Source: Nocardia iowensis
Lineage (GTDB): Bacteria > Actinomycetota > Actinomycetes > Mycobacteriales > Mycobacteriaceae
Length of the DNA: 64,000 bases
Direction of reading: 5' to 3'
Assembly (NCBI RefSeq): GCF_019222765.1
Contig: NZ_CP078145.1
Coordinates: forward strand, 8,432,001 to 8,496,000
A program made the translations under genes and the position numbers. The first letter of the stretch is position 1. Each line of letters begins with the position of its first letter. Positions 1 to 8,535 of this stretch are shown in pieces. The notes under the pieces were generated by a model that was not told the DNA's origin, did no database searches, and saw nothing but the letters and a program-made list of their open reading frames with translations.

Positions 1-45
1 ATTCAACAACAGCTCAACAGCTTTCAAAACCAGGAGAGAAACACC

Positions 46-669
46 ATGAAACTCGTAGTCTTCGGAGCCACCGGCACGGTCGGTCGTCTGGTCGTCGAGC
101 AGGCCCTCGAAGCGGGCCACGAGGTTACCGCCTTCACCCGCAACGCGTCGGGGATCACCCAGCGGCACGACCGCCTGCGCATCGTCGAGGGCGACGTGCT
201 CGACACCGGCTCGGTGGAGCGGGCCGTGACCGACCAGGATGCCGTGCTGGTCGCCCTCGGCGACGGCCGCAAGGGCATCGTCCGCGCCGCGGGTACCCGC
301 GCGATCATCGAGGCGATGAACCGGACCGGGGTGAAGCGGCTGATCTGCCAGAGCACGCTCGGCGTCGGCGACAGCCGCCCCAACCTGAACTTCCTGTGGA
401 AGCACCTGCTGTTCGGGATGCTGCTGCGCCGGGCCTACGCCGACCACGTGGCGCAGGAAGCGTACGTCCGCGCCAGCGATTTGGACTGGACCATCGTCCG
501 CCCGAGCGCGTTCACCGACGGCCCGCGTACCGGCAACTTCCGCCGCGGCTTCCCCGGCGACGAACCCGGACTCACGCTGAAGATCGCCCGTGCCGATATC
601 GCGGACTTCATGCTCGAGCAGCTGACCGACACGACCTACCTGCACCAGGCCCCGGGCATCTCCCACTGA
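46..669 (+). CDS. NAD(P)H-binding (NmrA-like, atypical SDR) oxidoreductase
   Basis: A 207-residue cytoplasmic Rossmann protein. The N-terminus carries the dinucleotide-binding motif GATGTVG (residues 7-13). The middle segment (VKRLICQSTLGVG) and the later LDWTIVRPSAFTDG stretch are typical of the PF13460 NAD(P)H-binding family, which includes NmrA-like sensors, flavin/biliverdin reductases and quinone-responsive reductases. Length is normal for the family. The ATG has an AGGAG ribosome site at 32-36. The next gene (CobW) faces it from the other strand with about 30 bp between stops, so it is the last gene of a unit whose start may lie outside the window. The substrate cannot be inferred. Confidence 0.85.
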   Translation: MKLVVFGATGTVGRLVVEQALEAGHEVTAFTRNASGITQRHDRLRIVEGDVLDTGSVERAVTDQDAVLVALGDGRKGIVRAAGTRAIIEAMNRTGVKRLICQSTLGVGDSRPNLNFLWKHLLFGMLLRRAYADHVAQEAYVRASDLDWTIVRPSAFTDGPRTGNFRRGFPGDEPGLTLKIARADIADFMLEQLTDTTYLHQAPGISH

Positions 670-702
670 GGCCAGGGTGCGAGCAGTGCGAGACCTACGC
701 GA

Positions 703-1851
703 TCAGGCGTGCTCGTGTAGGTCGCCCCAGGCCGGGAACGGGTCACGGTAGGTGGCCCATTCCGCGGGCCCAGCCGCGAATTCCGCATCGGTGAGCAGGG
801 CGGCATCGAGCAAGGCGCGGACCCGGACCCGGTCCAGCTTGATGCCGATGAAGACGATCTCCTGCCCGGCAGGCACTTCCAGCGCCGACCACCACGCGGC
901 GGGCTCGAAGACGAGGTTGGGTCCGGCCTGCGACCAGACGGCCGCCAGCGTGGCCCGGCTGGCGATCCAGCAGAAACCCTTGCTACGCAACAACCCTCGC
1001 AGTTCGCCGAGCGCTTCGGACAGGCGCAGCGGATGGAACGGACGGTCCGCGGTGTAGGTGAGGCTGCGGATGCCGTACTCCTCGGTCTCCGGCGTGTGCC
1101 CGCCCGCCAATTCGTCCTCCCAGCCCTCGGCCTCGGCGGCGACAATGGGGTTGTACCGACCGGTGCCGAGCACGTCGGCCAAGTCGACGACACCATTGGT
1201 CGTACGCAGCACATGGGCCCGCGGATTGAGCTTGCGCACCGTCGCTTCCACGGCACCGGCGGCCGCCGCGCCGACCAGGTCGGTCTTGTTCACCAGCAGT
1301 ACGTCGGCGAATTCCACCTGGTCGACCAGCAAGTCGGCGATGGTACGCGCATCACCCTCGCCCGCTTGCAGATTCCGCTCGGCCAATGCCTGGCCGCGGG
1401 CCACTTCGGCGAGGAACGTGGACGCGTCGACCACCGTCACCATGGTGTCCAGCCGCGCGATATCGCCGAGCTTGAAGCCGTCCTCGAACTCCCAGTCGAA
1501 GGTCGCCGCCACCGGCATCGGCTCGGAGATGCCGGTCGACTCGATGACCAGCTGATCGAACCGGCCCTCCCGCGCGAGGCGGCCCACCGCCTCGATCAGG
1601 TCCTCGCGCAGCGTGCAGCAGATGCAGCCGTTGGTCAGCTCGACCAACTTCTCCTCGGTGCGGTCCAGATGGCCCTGCCCCGCGACGAGCGCGGCGTCGA
1701 TATTGACCTCGCTCATGTCGTTGACGATGACCGCGACCCGGCGGCCCTCCCGGTTGGCGAGGATGTGGTTGAGCAGCGTCGTCTTGCCCGCACCGAGGAA
1801 GCCGGACAGCACGGTGACGGGGAGCAGATCGGAGGTCGGTGACGTGGTCAT
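703..1851 (-). CDS. CobW/COG0523 family GTPase, probable zinc metallochaperone
   Basis: A 382-residue G3E-family GTPase. Visible motifs are the P-loop GFLGAGKT (residues 17-24), the SEVNID segment near 48-52, the metal-binding motif CICC (76-79) that defines COG0523 proteins, and NKTD further on; a C-terminal CobW domain follows. COG0523 proteins hand metal to client enzymes using GTP; those preceded by Zur sites serve zinc limitation (ZagA/YciC/ZigA type). A near-palindromic Zur-like box starts six bases upstream of the ATG, so expression is probably repressed when zinc is plentiful. A cobalt role (CobW proper) is less likely because no cobalamin genes are nearby. Confidence 0.92.
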   Translation of the reverse strand: MTTSPTSDLLPVTVLSGFLGAGKTTLLNHILANREGRRVAVIVNDMSEVNIDAALVAGQGHLDRTEEKLVELTNGCICCTLREDLIEAVGRLAREGRFDQLVIESTGISEPMPVAATFDWEFEDGFKLGDIARLDTMVTVVDASTFLAEVARGQALAERNLQAGEGDARTIADLLVDQVEFADVLLVNKTDLVGAAAAGAVEATVRKLNPRAHVLRTTNGVVDLADVLGTGRYNPIVAAEAEGWEDELAGGHTPETEEYGIRSLTYTADRPFHPLRLSEALGELRGLLRSKGFCWIASRATLAAVWSQAGPNLVFEPAAWWSALEVPAGQEIVFIGIKLDRVRVRALLDAALLTDAEFAAGPAEWATYRDPFPAWGDLHEHA

Positions 1852-1856
1852 TTCTT

Positions 1857-1875
1857 AATGATAATGGTTTTCATT
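1857..1875. promoter_or_regulatory. Zur-like operator
   Basis: The 19-mer AATGATAATGGTTTTCATT is an imperfect palindrome with seven of nine arm positions paired around a central G. It closely resembles actinobacterial Zur boxes (TGAAAATnATTTTCA type). It ends six bases before the ATG of the CobW-family gene, and thiD starts 68 bases away in the other direction. Repressor binding here would block translation-proximal transcription of the CobW gene. The motif match is seen; the regulator is inferred. Confidence 0.75.
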
Positions 1876-1942
1876 TACTGTCGCTGTCCGGGGTCGCCGG
1901 TTGCGCGCCGCTGCGTGGGCGAACGGTCGTAGGGTTTGTCCC

Positions 1943-2788
1943 GTGAAGTTGTTGCCATTGCCCCCCGACGGGCAGACCCCCGTTCGGGTGCTCACCATTG
2001 CCGGGACCGACTCCGGCGGCGGCGCCGGAATCCAGGCCGATTCGCGCACCATGGCCCTGTGCGGGGTGCATGCCTGCGTGGCGGTCGCGGCGGTGACGGT
2101 GCAGAACTCGGTGGGAGTCAGCGACTTCCACGAGATCCCGCCGCACATCGTGGCGGGCCAGGTGCGCGCCGTTGCCACCGATATCGGCATCGGCGCCGTC
2201 AAGACCGGCATGCTGGCCTCGACCGCCATCATCGAGGCCGTCGCTGAGGTCTGCCGCGAGGTGGGCATCGGCCGGGACGGGCGGGTTCCGCTGGTCGTCG
2301 ATCCGGTCGCCGCCTCCATGCACGGCGACCCGCTGCTGCACGAGGAAGCGCTGGACGCGGTGCGGCACACGCTGATTCCGCTGGCCACGGTGGTGACGCC
2401 GAACCTCGACGAGGTCCGGCTGATCACCGGAATCGACGTCACCGACGACGCGTCGGCCCGCCGTGCCGCGATGGAACTGCACAAACTCGGACCGCAGTGG
2501 GCCATCGTCAAGGGCGGGCATCTGCGGTCCTCGGAGTACAGCACCGACCTGCTCTTCGACGGTGCGGAATTCCTGGAGTTCACCGCGCCGCGGATCAGCA
2601 CCGGCAACGACCACGGCGGCGGCGACACTCTCGCGGCGGCGATCGCGTGCGCATTGGCGAACGGGTATTCGGTACCGGAGGCGGTGGAATTTGCCAAGGA
2701 CTGGACCTACCGCTGCCTTGCCGCCTCGTATGACCTCGGCGCGGGCCACGGCCCGGTTTCGCCGCTCTGGCGGTTGCACAAGGACTGA
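1943..2788 (+). CDS. thiD: Hydroxymethylpyrimidine/phosphomethylpyrimidine kinase
   Basis: Ribokinase-superfamily enzyme that phosphorylates HMP and HMP-P for thiamine synthesis; 281 residues from the GTG at 1943. An upstream in-frame ATG at 1901 would add 14 residues that look unlike the family. The N-terminal VLTIAGTDSGGGAGIQAD is the ThiD signature, VVDPVAASMHGD binds the pyrimidine, and TVVTPNLDE is conserved. The C-terminal anion-hole motif reads HGGGDTLAAAIA, with Asp where many ThiD proteins have the Cys of HGTGC. Pyridoxal kinase activity is a possible alternative. The gene stands apart from the thiOSG/thiE genes 26 kb away. Confidence 0.88.
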   Translation: MKLLPLPPDGQTPVRVLTIAGTDSGGGAGIQADSRTMALCGVHACVAVAAVTVQNSVGVSDFHEIPPHIVAGQVRAVATDIGIGAVKTGMLASTAIIEAVAEVCREVGIGRDGRVPLVVDPVAASMHGDPLLHEEALDAVRHTLIPLATVVTPNLDEVRLITGIDVTDDASARRAAMELHKLGPQWAIVKGGHLRSSEYSTDLLFDGAEFLEFTAPRISTGNDHGGGDTLAAAIACALANGYSVPEAVEFAKDWTYRCLAASYDLGAGHGPVSPLWRLHKD

Positions 2789-3010
2789 CCGCGGTAATCG
2801 GCGGGGAAGCCGCAGGGACTCGAGCAGTAACCAGGTGCCCGACCCGGCATTCGGGGGCTAATTCTTGTCGGTGGGTCCTGAGACAATAAGGATGTCGCAA
2901 ACGCGGTCGGCCTCGATGCAGCGGCCGAACGAGAACAGCGTCGTTCCAGCGAATGCGACCACCGCCGCCAGCGTCGACCCGGGGCGACGCCGCGGCCGTC
3001 CGAACACGAC

Positions 3011-3736
3011 TTACTCGCCGGAAAAGGCTAGGTGCAGTGGCAGATCAGCATCGATGGTGATGCCGTTGAGCCGGGCATTGGCCTCGGTGAGCGCGGAAAT
3101 GGTTTCCGCGAGGTAGGCGACGAACTTCTCGATCGGCATCGCCGGCGTCTTCAGCCGGTTCGCGCCGAGCCACCAATCGGTGGCCGAGGCGACCGCGCCG
3201 AAGATCGAATAGATGACGAGTTCGACGCCGTCCACTTCGACCGACTCGTCGGCAAGTAGCTCGGCGAACAGGTCGGCGGCCCGCCGCGCCGACTGGCGGG
3301 CGGATTGCAGGGCACGTTCGGAATCGTCGGACTGCTGCGCGAAATGACTGTGCAGCATGAATCGGAAGACGTTCGGGTGTTCCGACACCACCAGCACGTA
3401 CTCCGCCGCCCCACGGCGCACCAGTTCACGCGCCGAGTCGTTGGTCAGGTCGAAGCTGGCGATGATCTGCTCCCACAGCATGTCGCGGACCCGGTCGACT
3501 ATGGCGTTGTAGAGGTCGGTCTTGTCCTCGAAATGCCGGTACAGCTTGGGTTTTGCCGCGCCGGCCTGCTTGGCGATATCGCCCATGCTGACATCCGGCC
3601 CGAACTTGTCCAGCGCGCGGAACGCCGCGTCGACGAACTCCTCCCGCACCTTGAGCCGGTGCTCACGCCACCGCTCCGTGCGTGCGTCGACGCGCTTGCG
3701 CGGTACCTCGTCTACATTTCGCCCGCTGCGCATCAC
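3011..3736 (-). CDS. TetR family transcriptional regulator
   Basis: 241 residues with an N-terminal TetR helix-turn-helix: VREEFVDAAFRALDKFG, then SMGDIAKQAGAAKPKLYRHFEDKTDLYNAI (shown in parts) gives the classic recognition helix ending Y-R-H-F. The C-terminal ligand domain ends with a segment typical of mycobacterial/nocardial regulators. The start is GTG 3736 or ATG 3733. It is divergent from the flavin monooxygenase at 3890 with about 150 bp between, so it probably controls that gene and itself. The ligand is unknown. Confidence 0.9.
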   Translation of the reverse strand: MMRSGRNVDEVPRKRVDARTERWREHRLKVREEFVDAAFRALDKFGPDVSMGDIAKQAGAAKPKLYRHFEDKTDLYNAIVDRVRDMLWEQIIASFDLTNDSARELVRRGAAEYVLVVSEHPNVFRFMLHSHFAQQSDDSERALQSARQSARRAADLFAELLADESVEVDGVELVIYSIFGAVASATDWWLGANRLKTPAMPIEKFVAYLAETISALTEANARLNGITIDADLPLHLAFSGE

Positions 3737-3889
3737 AATTCCGGATGCTACCCGCTACCAGCGGTACCGATGGCGCGGTCGCGGCGTTGACATCGGATGA
3801 GGCGTGGGACACACTCGGAAAGTAGACGGAACCGGTGGTAATGCATACTTCCGGGTTTCTATGTGCAGCACAGAGAGCCGGTGGGGACG

Positions 3890-5464
3890 ATGACGTCCGC
3901 GATCCACACCCGAATCCTGATCGTCGGCAGCGGATTCTCCGGCCTCGGCATGGGCATCGCGCTCGATGAAGCGGGCATCGACGACTACCTCATCGTCGAA
4001 AAGGCCGAGGAGATCGGCGGGACCTGGCGGGACAACACCTATCCGGGCTGCGCCTGCGATGTGCCGTCCCACCTGTATTCGTATTCCTTTGAGCCACGCA
4101 CCGATTGGCGGCAGCTCTTCTCGGGGCAGCAGGAGATCTTCGAGTATCTGCGGGAAGTCGCCGACAAGTATCGGCTGCGCCCGCACATTCGCTTCCGTCA
4201 GCACATGGCGCACGGGTATTGGGACGAGGCCGAGCGGCGCTGGCACGCGTTCAGCGCCGACGGTCAGGAGTATGTCGCGCAATTCCTGGTGTCCGCCGTT
4301 GGGGCGCTGCACATTCCGAGCATTCCGCAGTTCCCGGGTAGCGCGGACTTCACCGGTCCGACCTTCCATTCGGCGCAGTGGGACCACGCAGTCGAACTCG
4401 CGGGCAAACGGGTCGCGGTGATCGGGACAGGCGCCAGCGCAATTCAATTCGTGCCGGAGATCGTCGGCCAGGTAGCAGAGTTGACGGTATATCAGCGCAC
4501 CCCGCCGTGGGTACTGCCGCGGGGGGATACGGAGTTCTCGGACGGGTTTCGGCGCGCGCTGCGAAGGATTCCCGGTTTGCGCTTCGCATTGCGCAATGGC
4601 ATCTACTGGGGCCTCGAGGTCGGTGGCTACGCGATGAACTGGCGACCGGGTCTGCTGAAGGTGATCGAGCGGCTCGGCAGGCGGCATATCGAACGGCAGA
4701 TCGCCGATCCGGTACTGCGAGCGAAGGTTACGCCGGACTACCGAGCAGGCTGCAAGCGGTTGCTCGGCTCCGACACCTACTATCCCGCGCTCGCCGATCC
4801 CAAGACCGAGCTGGTCACCGACCGCATCGACCGGATCACCGCGGACGGCATCGTCACCGCCGACGGCGTCGAGCGCCCGGCCGATGTGATCATCTACGGC
4901 ACCGGCTTCCACGTGATCGAGTCGTACAAGAACCTGCCGATCGTCGGCCTCGGCGGTGTCGACCTGACCGAACGGTGGGACCGGGAAGGGGTGCAGGCGC
5001 ACCTCGGTATCACCGTCGCCGACATGCCGAACGCGTTCTTCCTGGTCGGACCGAATACCGGCCTCGGCCACAACTCGATGATCTTCATGATCGAGGCGCA
5101 GATCCACTATGTGCTGCAAGCGATTCGGCAGGTACGCGCGCAGGGCGCGGTCGCCCTTGCGCCGCGACGAGCCGCCCAGGATCGGTTCAATGCCCGGCTG
5201 CAGCGTGGGCTGTCGCGGTCGGTGTGGAACACCGGCGGCTGCCGGAGCTGGTATCTGGACGAGCACGGAAACAACCGCACGCTGTGGTCCGGATTCACCT
5301 GGCAGTACTGGTTGCGGACCAGACGCCTTGACCCCGCGGAGTACGAATTCTTCGGTCCCGCACCGAGTTCGCCGACCAAGCCGATGACCGTACTGGAAGG
5401 TCTACCGGCACAAACATTTCCCACCGCGGGCAGCAACGGCCGCTCGGCCCCCGCCAACCCGTAA
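3890..5464 (+). CDS. Flavin-containing Baeyer-Villiger-type monooxygenase
   Basis: A 524-residue class B flavoprotein monooxygenase using FAD and NADPH to oxidise ketones or heteroatoms. FAD-binding GSGFSG lies at residues 13-18 and the NADPH Rossmann motif GTGASA at 179-184. The Baeyer-Villiger fingerprint F-x-G-x-x-x-H-x-x-x-W-D is present at 154-165. DNTYPGCACDVPSHLYSYSF is characteristic of the family. ATG 3890 follows GGTGGGGAC and is preferred over an upstream ATG at 3863. The divergent TetR gene is the likely regulator. The substrate cannot be read from sequence; ketone, steroid or sulfide oxidation are all possible. Confidence 0.93.
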   Translation: MTSAIHTRILIVGSGFSGLGMGIALDEAGIDDYLIVEKAEEIGGTWRDNTYPGCACDVPSHLYSYSFEPRTDWRQLFSGQQEIFEYLREVADKYRLRPHIRFRQHMAHGYWDEAERRWHAFSADGQEYVAQFLVSAVGALHIPSIPQFPGSADFTGPTFHSAQWDHAVELAGKRVAVIGTGASAIQFVPEIVGQVAELTVYQRTPPWVLPRGDTEFSDGFRRALRRIPGLRFALRNGIYWGLEVGGYAMNWRPGLLKVIERLGRRHIERQIADPVLRAKVTPDYRAGCKRLLGSDTYYPALADPKTELVTDRIDRITADGIVTADGVERPADVIIYGTGFHVIESYKNLPIVGLGGVDLTERWDREGVQAHLGITVADMPNAFFLVGPNTGLGHNSMIFMIEAQIHYVLQAIRQVRAQGAVALAPRRAAQDRFNARLQRGLSRSVWNTGGCRSWYLDEHGNNRTLWSGFTWQYWLRTRRLDPAEYEFFGPAPSSPTKPMTVLEGLPAQTFPTAGSNGRSAPANP

Positions 5465-5494
5465 CCCCGAGGATGTTTCACCGGTTCGAGCGAT

Positions 5495-6532
5495 TCACCG
5501 TCGGCGGGACGTGCGCGCGCGGGGCGGCGACGGGGTGGGATGGATGAGTCGCCCGCCGACGGTACGGGTGCCCGCCTGCTTGAGGCGCTCGAGCACGGGT
5601 GTGAGTTCGAAGCTGTGCACGCCGTCGAGGGTGGCCATCTCGGTGGTCACGTAGTGGTACAGGTCGTCGGCGGTGCCCGCGGTCAGCACGGCGAAAAGGT
5701 TGAACGGCCCGGTAACCGCTGCGGCGTAGGTGGTTTCGTCGTGTTCGGCGATGGCACGGCCCACCGCAGCCAACTGTGCCGGCGCGACGCGCAGCCAAAG
5801 GAACGCCGAAAGGCTCGAACCCCAAGCGGCAGGAGCGATGTCGAGATCGAAGTACAGGATGCCCGCCGCTTGCAAGGCCGAGATCCGGCGCGCCACGCGG
5901 CCGATGCTCATGCCGGTGGCCCGTGCCAATACCGAGTAACTGGCGCGGCCGTCCCGGGCCAGCAGCTCGAGCAGGGCGTCGTCCTCATCCCGCAGCTGTA
6001 GATCCGACTCGGCGTGAACCGTTGCTGTCGCGCCCTTTTCCCGGCCGATGAATTGCCTGCCCCGCCAGTCGGTGACATCGGGTCCGACGAAGCGATGCAG
6101 GACCATGGCCGCCGCGATGTCGTGCACCGGTGCGGTGCGTTGCAACCGCTGCACCAGTAGGTCGTCGCGGTCCTGCTGAGTGCGCGGGTGCAGGGAGAAC
6201 ATCACCTCGGCACCCGCCGCCGCGATGCTGACCCACGCGGCGTCGTCGCGCCGGGCCAGCGCCTCGGCCACCTGCATAGCGCCGTCCGGGCGGCAGCGCA
6301 CCCGAATGATCCAGTCGTTCTCGCCGACCGCGCGGGGATCGACCGCGCCGATCACCCGGACCACCCCGTCGCGGCGTAACCGCCGGTAGCGGCGGGCGAC
6401 GGTCTGCTCGGCGACACCCAGTTCGGCGGCGACGCGCGCGAACGAGACGCGGGGGTCGAGTTGCAGCGCATACACGATCCGCGTATCGACTTCGTCCAAT
6501 ATGGAATTTTTGCCTATCGCAGCGCGCGCCAT
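5495..6532 (-). CDS. Lrp/AsnC family regulator with two AsnC units
   Basis: 345 residues arranged as a tandem duplication. The first half has a winged-helix segment (VDTRIVYALQLDPRVSFARV, ending VARRYRRL) and an effector region. The second half repeats this (LRDEDDALLELLARDGRASY, ending VARRISAL) with a further ligand domain ending FELTPVLERLKQAG. Ordinary Lrp proteins are about 150 residues, so this is the double-length form common in actinomycetes. It is divergent from the MFS exporter at 6638, with 105 bp between, and is probably its regulator. The effector may be an amino acid or a drug-like molecule; this is inference. Confidence 0.9.
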   Translation of the reverse strand: MARAAIGKNSILDEVDTRIVYALQLDPRVSFARVAAELGVAEQTVARRYRRLRRDGVVRVIGAVDPRAVGENDWIIRVRCRPDGAMQVAEALARRDDAAWVSIAAAGAEVMFSLHPRTQQDRDDLLVQRLQRTAPVHDIAAAMVLHRFVGPDVTDWRGRQFIGREKGATATVHAESDLQLRDEDDALLELLARDGRASYSVLARATGMSIGRVARRISALQAAGILYFDLDIAPAAWGSSLSAFLWLRVAPAQLAAVGRAIAEHDETTYAAAVTGPFNLFAVLTAGTADDLYHYVTTEMATLDGVHSFELTPVLERLKQAGTRTVGGRLIHPTPSPPRARTSRRR

Positions 6533-6637
6533 AGGGAGGAAATCTACGCCGAAAAGGTCGTCGCACGACCGGCCTCGCCGTTTCTTCGGATACTCGACGC
6601 CGTCTCAAACGACCGATTTCGAGAGAGGACAACGGCT

Positions 6638-8158
6638 TTGCGGAAATGGCTGCCGCTGCTGACGGTGTGTCTCGGCACCTTCATGCTGCTGATCGACGTC
6701 ACCATCGTGAACGTCGCACTACCGGATATGCGCAACGACTTGGACGCGTCGTTCAGCTCGCTGCAATGGGTCGTCGACGGCTACGCCCTCGCGATGGCGG
6801 CGCTCATGCTCGGCGCGGGCTCGATCGCCGACCTGGCGGGGCATCGCCGCACCTACCTGGCCGGGCTGGTCTTGTTCGCGATTTCCTCGCTGGCCTGCGG
6901 GTTCGCGCCGAATCCCGCCGTACTGATCATCGCGCGGGTGGCGCAGGGCGTCGGCGCGGCCACCATGTCGTGCACCACCTTCGCCCTGTTGAACAACAGC
7001 TACGACGGGCGCGACCGCGGCGCGGCGTACGGGGTGTGGGGCGCTGTCGCGGGTGCGTCCAGTGCCGTCGGACCGATCATCGGCGGCGTGCTCACCGATC
7101 TCGCGTCGTGGCGGTGGATCTTCTTCGTCAACCTGCCGATCGGTGCCGTCGGCATCGCGCTGTGCCTTGCGGTGCTCGCGGAAGGCGAGCGACCGCACCG
7201 CGGCCGGATCGATCTTGGCGGCATGGCCACCTTCGCCGTTGCCGCGGCAGCGGTGACCTACGCGCTGATCCGGGCCAACGAACACGGGTGGTCGAACCAG
7301 GTCACCTGGTGGTTGCTGCTGGTCGCGGCCATCGCGTTCGTCGCGTTCTTTCTCGTCGAACGCATTTCCGAACAGCCGATGCTCGATCTCGCGCTGTTGC
7401 GCGACCGATCGTTCGTCGGCGTGCTCATAGCGGCCGCCGCCCTGTTTTTCGCGGCTTTCTGCGCGCTGATGTACAGCCAGATCTGGATGCAGTCGGTGCT
7501 CGGCCTGAGCGCCATCCAGGCCGGGGCCGTGGGACTCCCGTTGTCCGTCATGGCTTTTCTGGTTTCGGGTGCCATCGGCAGGTACCTGCACGGCGAGCAT
7601 CGCGGCCGGATCATCGGCGGCGGGCTCTTCGCGGTCGGCGTCGGCGGGATACTGGGCGCGGTGCTCGTGCACGGCGAAGCCGGTTGGCTGGCACTGGTTC
7701 CCGGATTCCTGGTGATCGGTCTCGGTGTCGGCCTCGCCACCGCGACGCTGAGTTCGGCTGCCATGGCCGCGGTTCCGTGGCAGCGGGCCGGAATGGCAAC
7801 GGGAGCAGTGAATACCGCGCAGCAGTTGAGCTTCGCGCTCGGGATCGCCACGCTGGGCAGCGTATTCACCGTGCGCGCACGGGATGTGCTCGCCGCGCAT
7901 GCGGTGCCGGACGCGGCGGTCACGGCGCGTGCTGTCGGAGGCGGTCAGGCGGCGGCGATCGCGCAGCAGGTTCCGGCCGAAGCACGAGCCGCACTCGAGG
8001 CGGCGGTGCGTACCGCGGCGGCGGCGGGCGTGCAGGCCACACTCGCGGTCAGCGGCGTCGTCGGGCTGCTCGGCAGTGCCCTCGTGCTGGCGCTGCTGCG
8101 GCGTCGGGACAAACCGGTGGTGCAAATTGTCGAGGAGGCGCAAGAGGTGCGCGCCTGA
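6638..8158 (+). CDS. MFS transporter, DHA2 (EmrB/QacA-like) family
   Basis: 506 residues with about 14 predicted membrane helices, the DHA2 drug:H+ antiporter layout. The N-terminus LPLLTVCLGTFMLLIDVTIV carries motif D1-like LDVTIVNVALP (here LIDVTIVNVALP), and helix 5 has the G-P-I-I-G-G antiporter motif (VGPIIGGVL). The TTG start at 6638 is chosen because GAGAGAGGAC lies just upstream (6621-6630) and the longer reading would add a hydrophilic stretch overlapping the divergent regulator. The regulator gene is next door. Substrate unknown; efflux of toxic organics is likely. Confidence 0.9.
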   Translation: MRKWLPLLTVCLGTFMLLIDVTIVNVALPDMRNDLDASFSSLQWVVDGYALAMAALMLGAGSIADLAGHRRTYLAGLVLFAISSLACGFAPNPAVLIIARVAQGVGAATMSCTTFALLNNSYDGRDRGAAYGVWGAVAGASSAVGPIIGGVLTDLASWRWIFFVNLPIGAVGIALCLAVLAEGERPHRGRIDLGGMATFAVAAAAVTYALIRANEHGWSNQVTWWLLLVAAIAFVAFFLVERISEQPMLDLALLRDRSFVGVLIAAAALFFAAFCALMYSQIWMQSVLGLSAIQAGAVGLPLSVMAFLVSGAIGRYLHGEHRGRIIGGGLFAVGVGGILGAVLVHGEAGWLALVPGFLVIGLGVGLATATLSSAAMAAVPWQRAGMATGAVNTAQQLSFALGIATLGSVFTVRARDVLAAHAVPDAAVTARAVGGGQAAAIAQQVPAEARAALEAAVRTAAAAGVQATLAVSGVVGLLGSALVLALLRRRDKPVVQIVEEAQEVRA

Positions 8159-8210
8159 TCGCCCCGGGTTCCGGGCGGCCTGGGTGAGTTGCCAGGTCGG
8201 CTGGACAAAT

Positions 8211-8245
8211 CCGCTGAGCGAGGGGCCGAGCGCCTCGCTCAGCGG
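8211..8245. terminator. Stem-loop between convergent genes
   Basis: A perfect 13-bp inverted repeat, CCGCTGAGCGAGG and its complement, with a 9-nt loop. It sits between the MFS stop and the stop of the small basic protein gene on the other strand. There is no T-run, as is common in high-GC actinobacteria. Confidence 0.6.
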
Positions 8246-8251
8246 CGGCAG

Positions 8252-8377
8252 TCAGCGCTTCTTCGGATCGAGGATGCTTTGCTCGGGGGCGGACTTGGTC
8301 TTCTTGTCCGCTCGCTTCTCCTTCAGAGACTTCCCGGATTTCTTCGACATCGAGCTGCGCGGAGACTTGTCGGACAA
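8252..8377 (-). CDS. Small basic Lys-rich protein (41 residues)
   Basis: The reading frame from TTG 8377 encodes a 41-residue, very basic protein beginning MSDKSPRSSMSKKSGKSLKE and ending DPKKR. AAAGGA lies six bases before the TTG (8384-8389), which decides the start; the internal ATG at 8350 has no ribosome site. I recognise the pattern SKKSGKSLKEKRA-KK from short conserved hypothetical proteins of actinomycetes, but no function is known to me. It is predicted soluble and disordered, and might bind nucleic acid or ribosomes. Convergent with the MFS gene, divergent from the GT2 gene. Confidence 0.72.
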   Translation of the reverse strand: MSDKSPRSSMSKKSGKSLKEKRADKKTKSAPEQSILDPKKR

Positions 8378-8535
8378 ACGTGGTCCTTTGCTCGGAGGAC
8401 CTGAACGGTCCCGATACTGGAGACCGTACGCTACGGGCGCCGACCCCGGGACCGATCCGCGCCGGTCTCGAGCCCCCAGGAACCTCACAGCTGAGGCCCA
8501 GCCCCGTGGCAGCGTGGCCGTCGAGGGTGGTCTGT

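Noticed and set aside
2789..3010. Small gene between thiD and the TetR gene
   Set aside because: The only frame runs into TetR antisense, has no Shine-Dalgarno sequence and looks like random GC-rich sequence.
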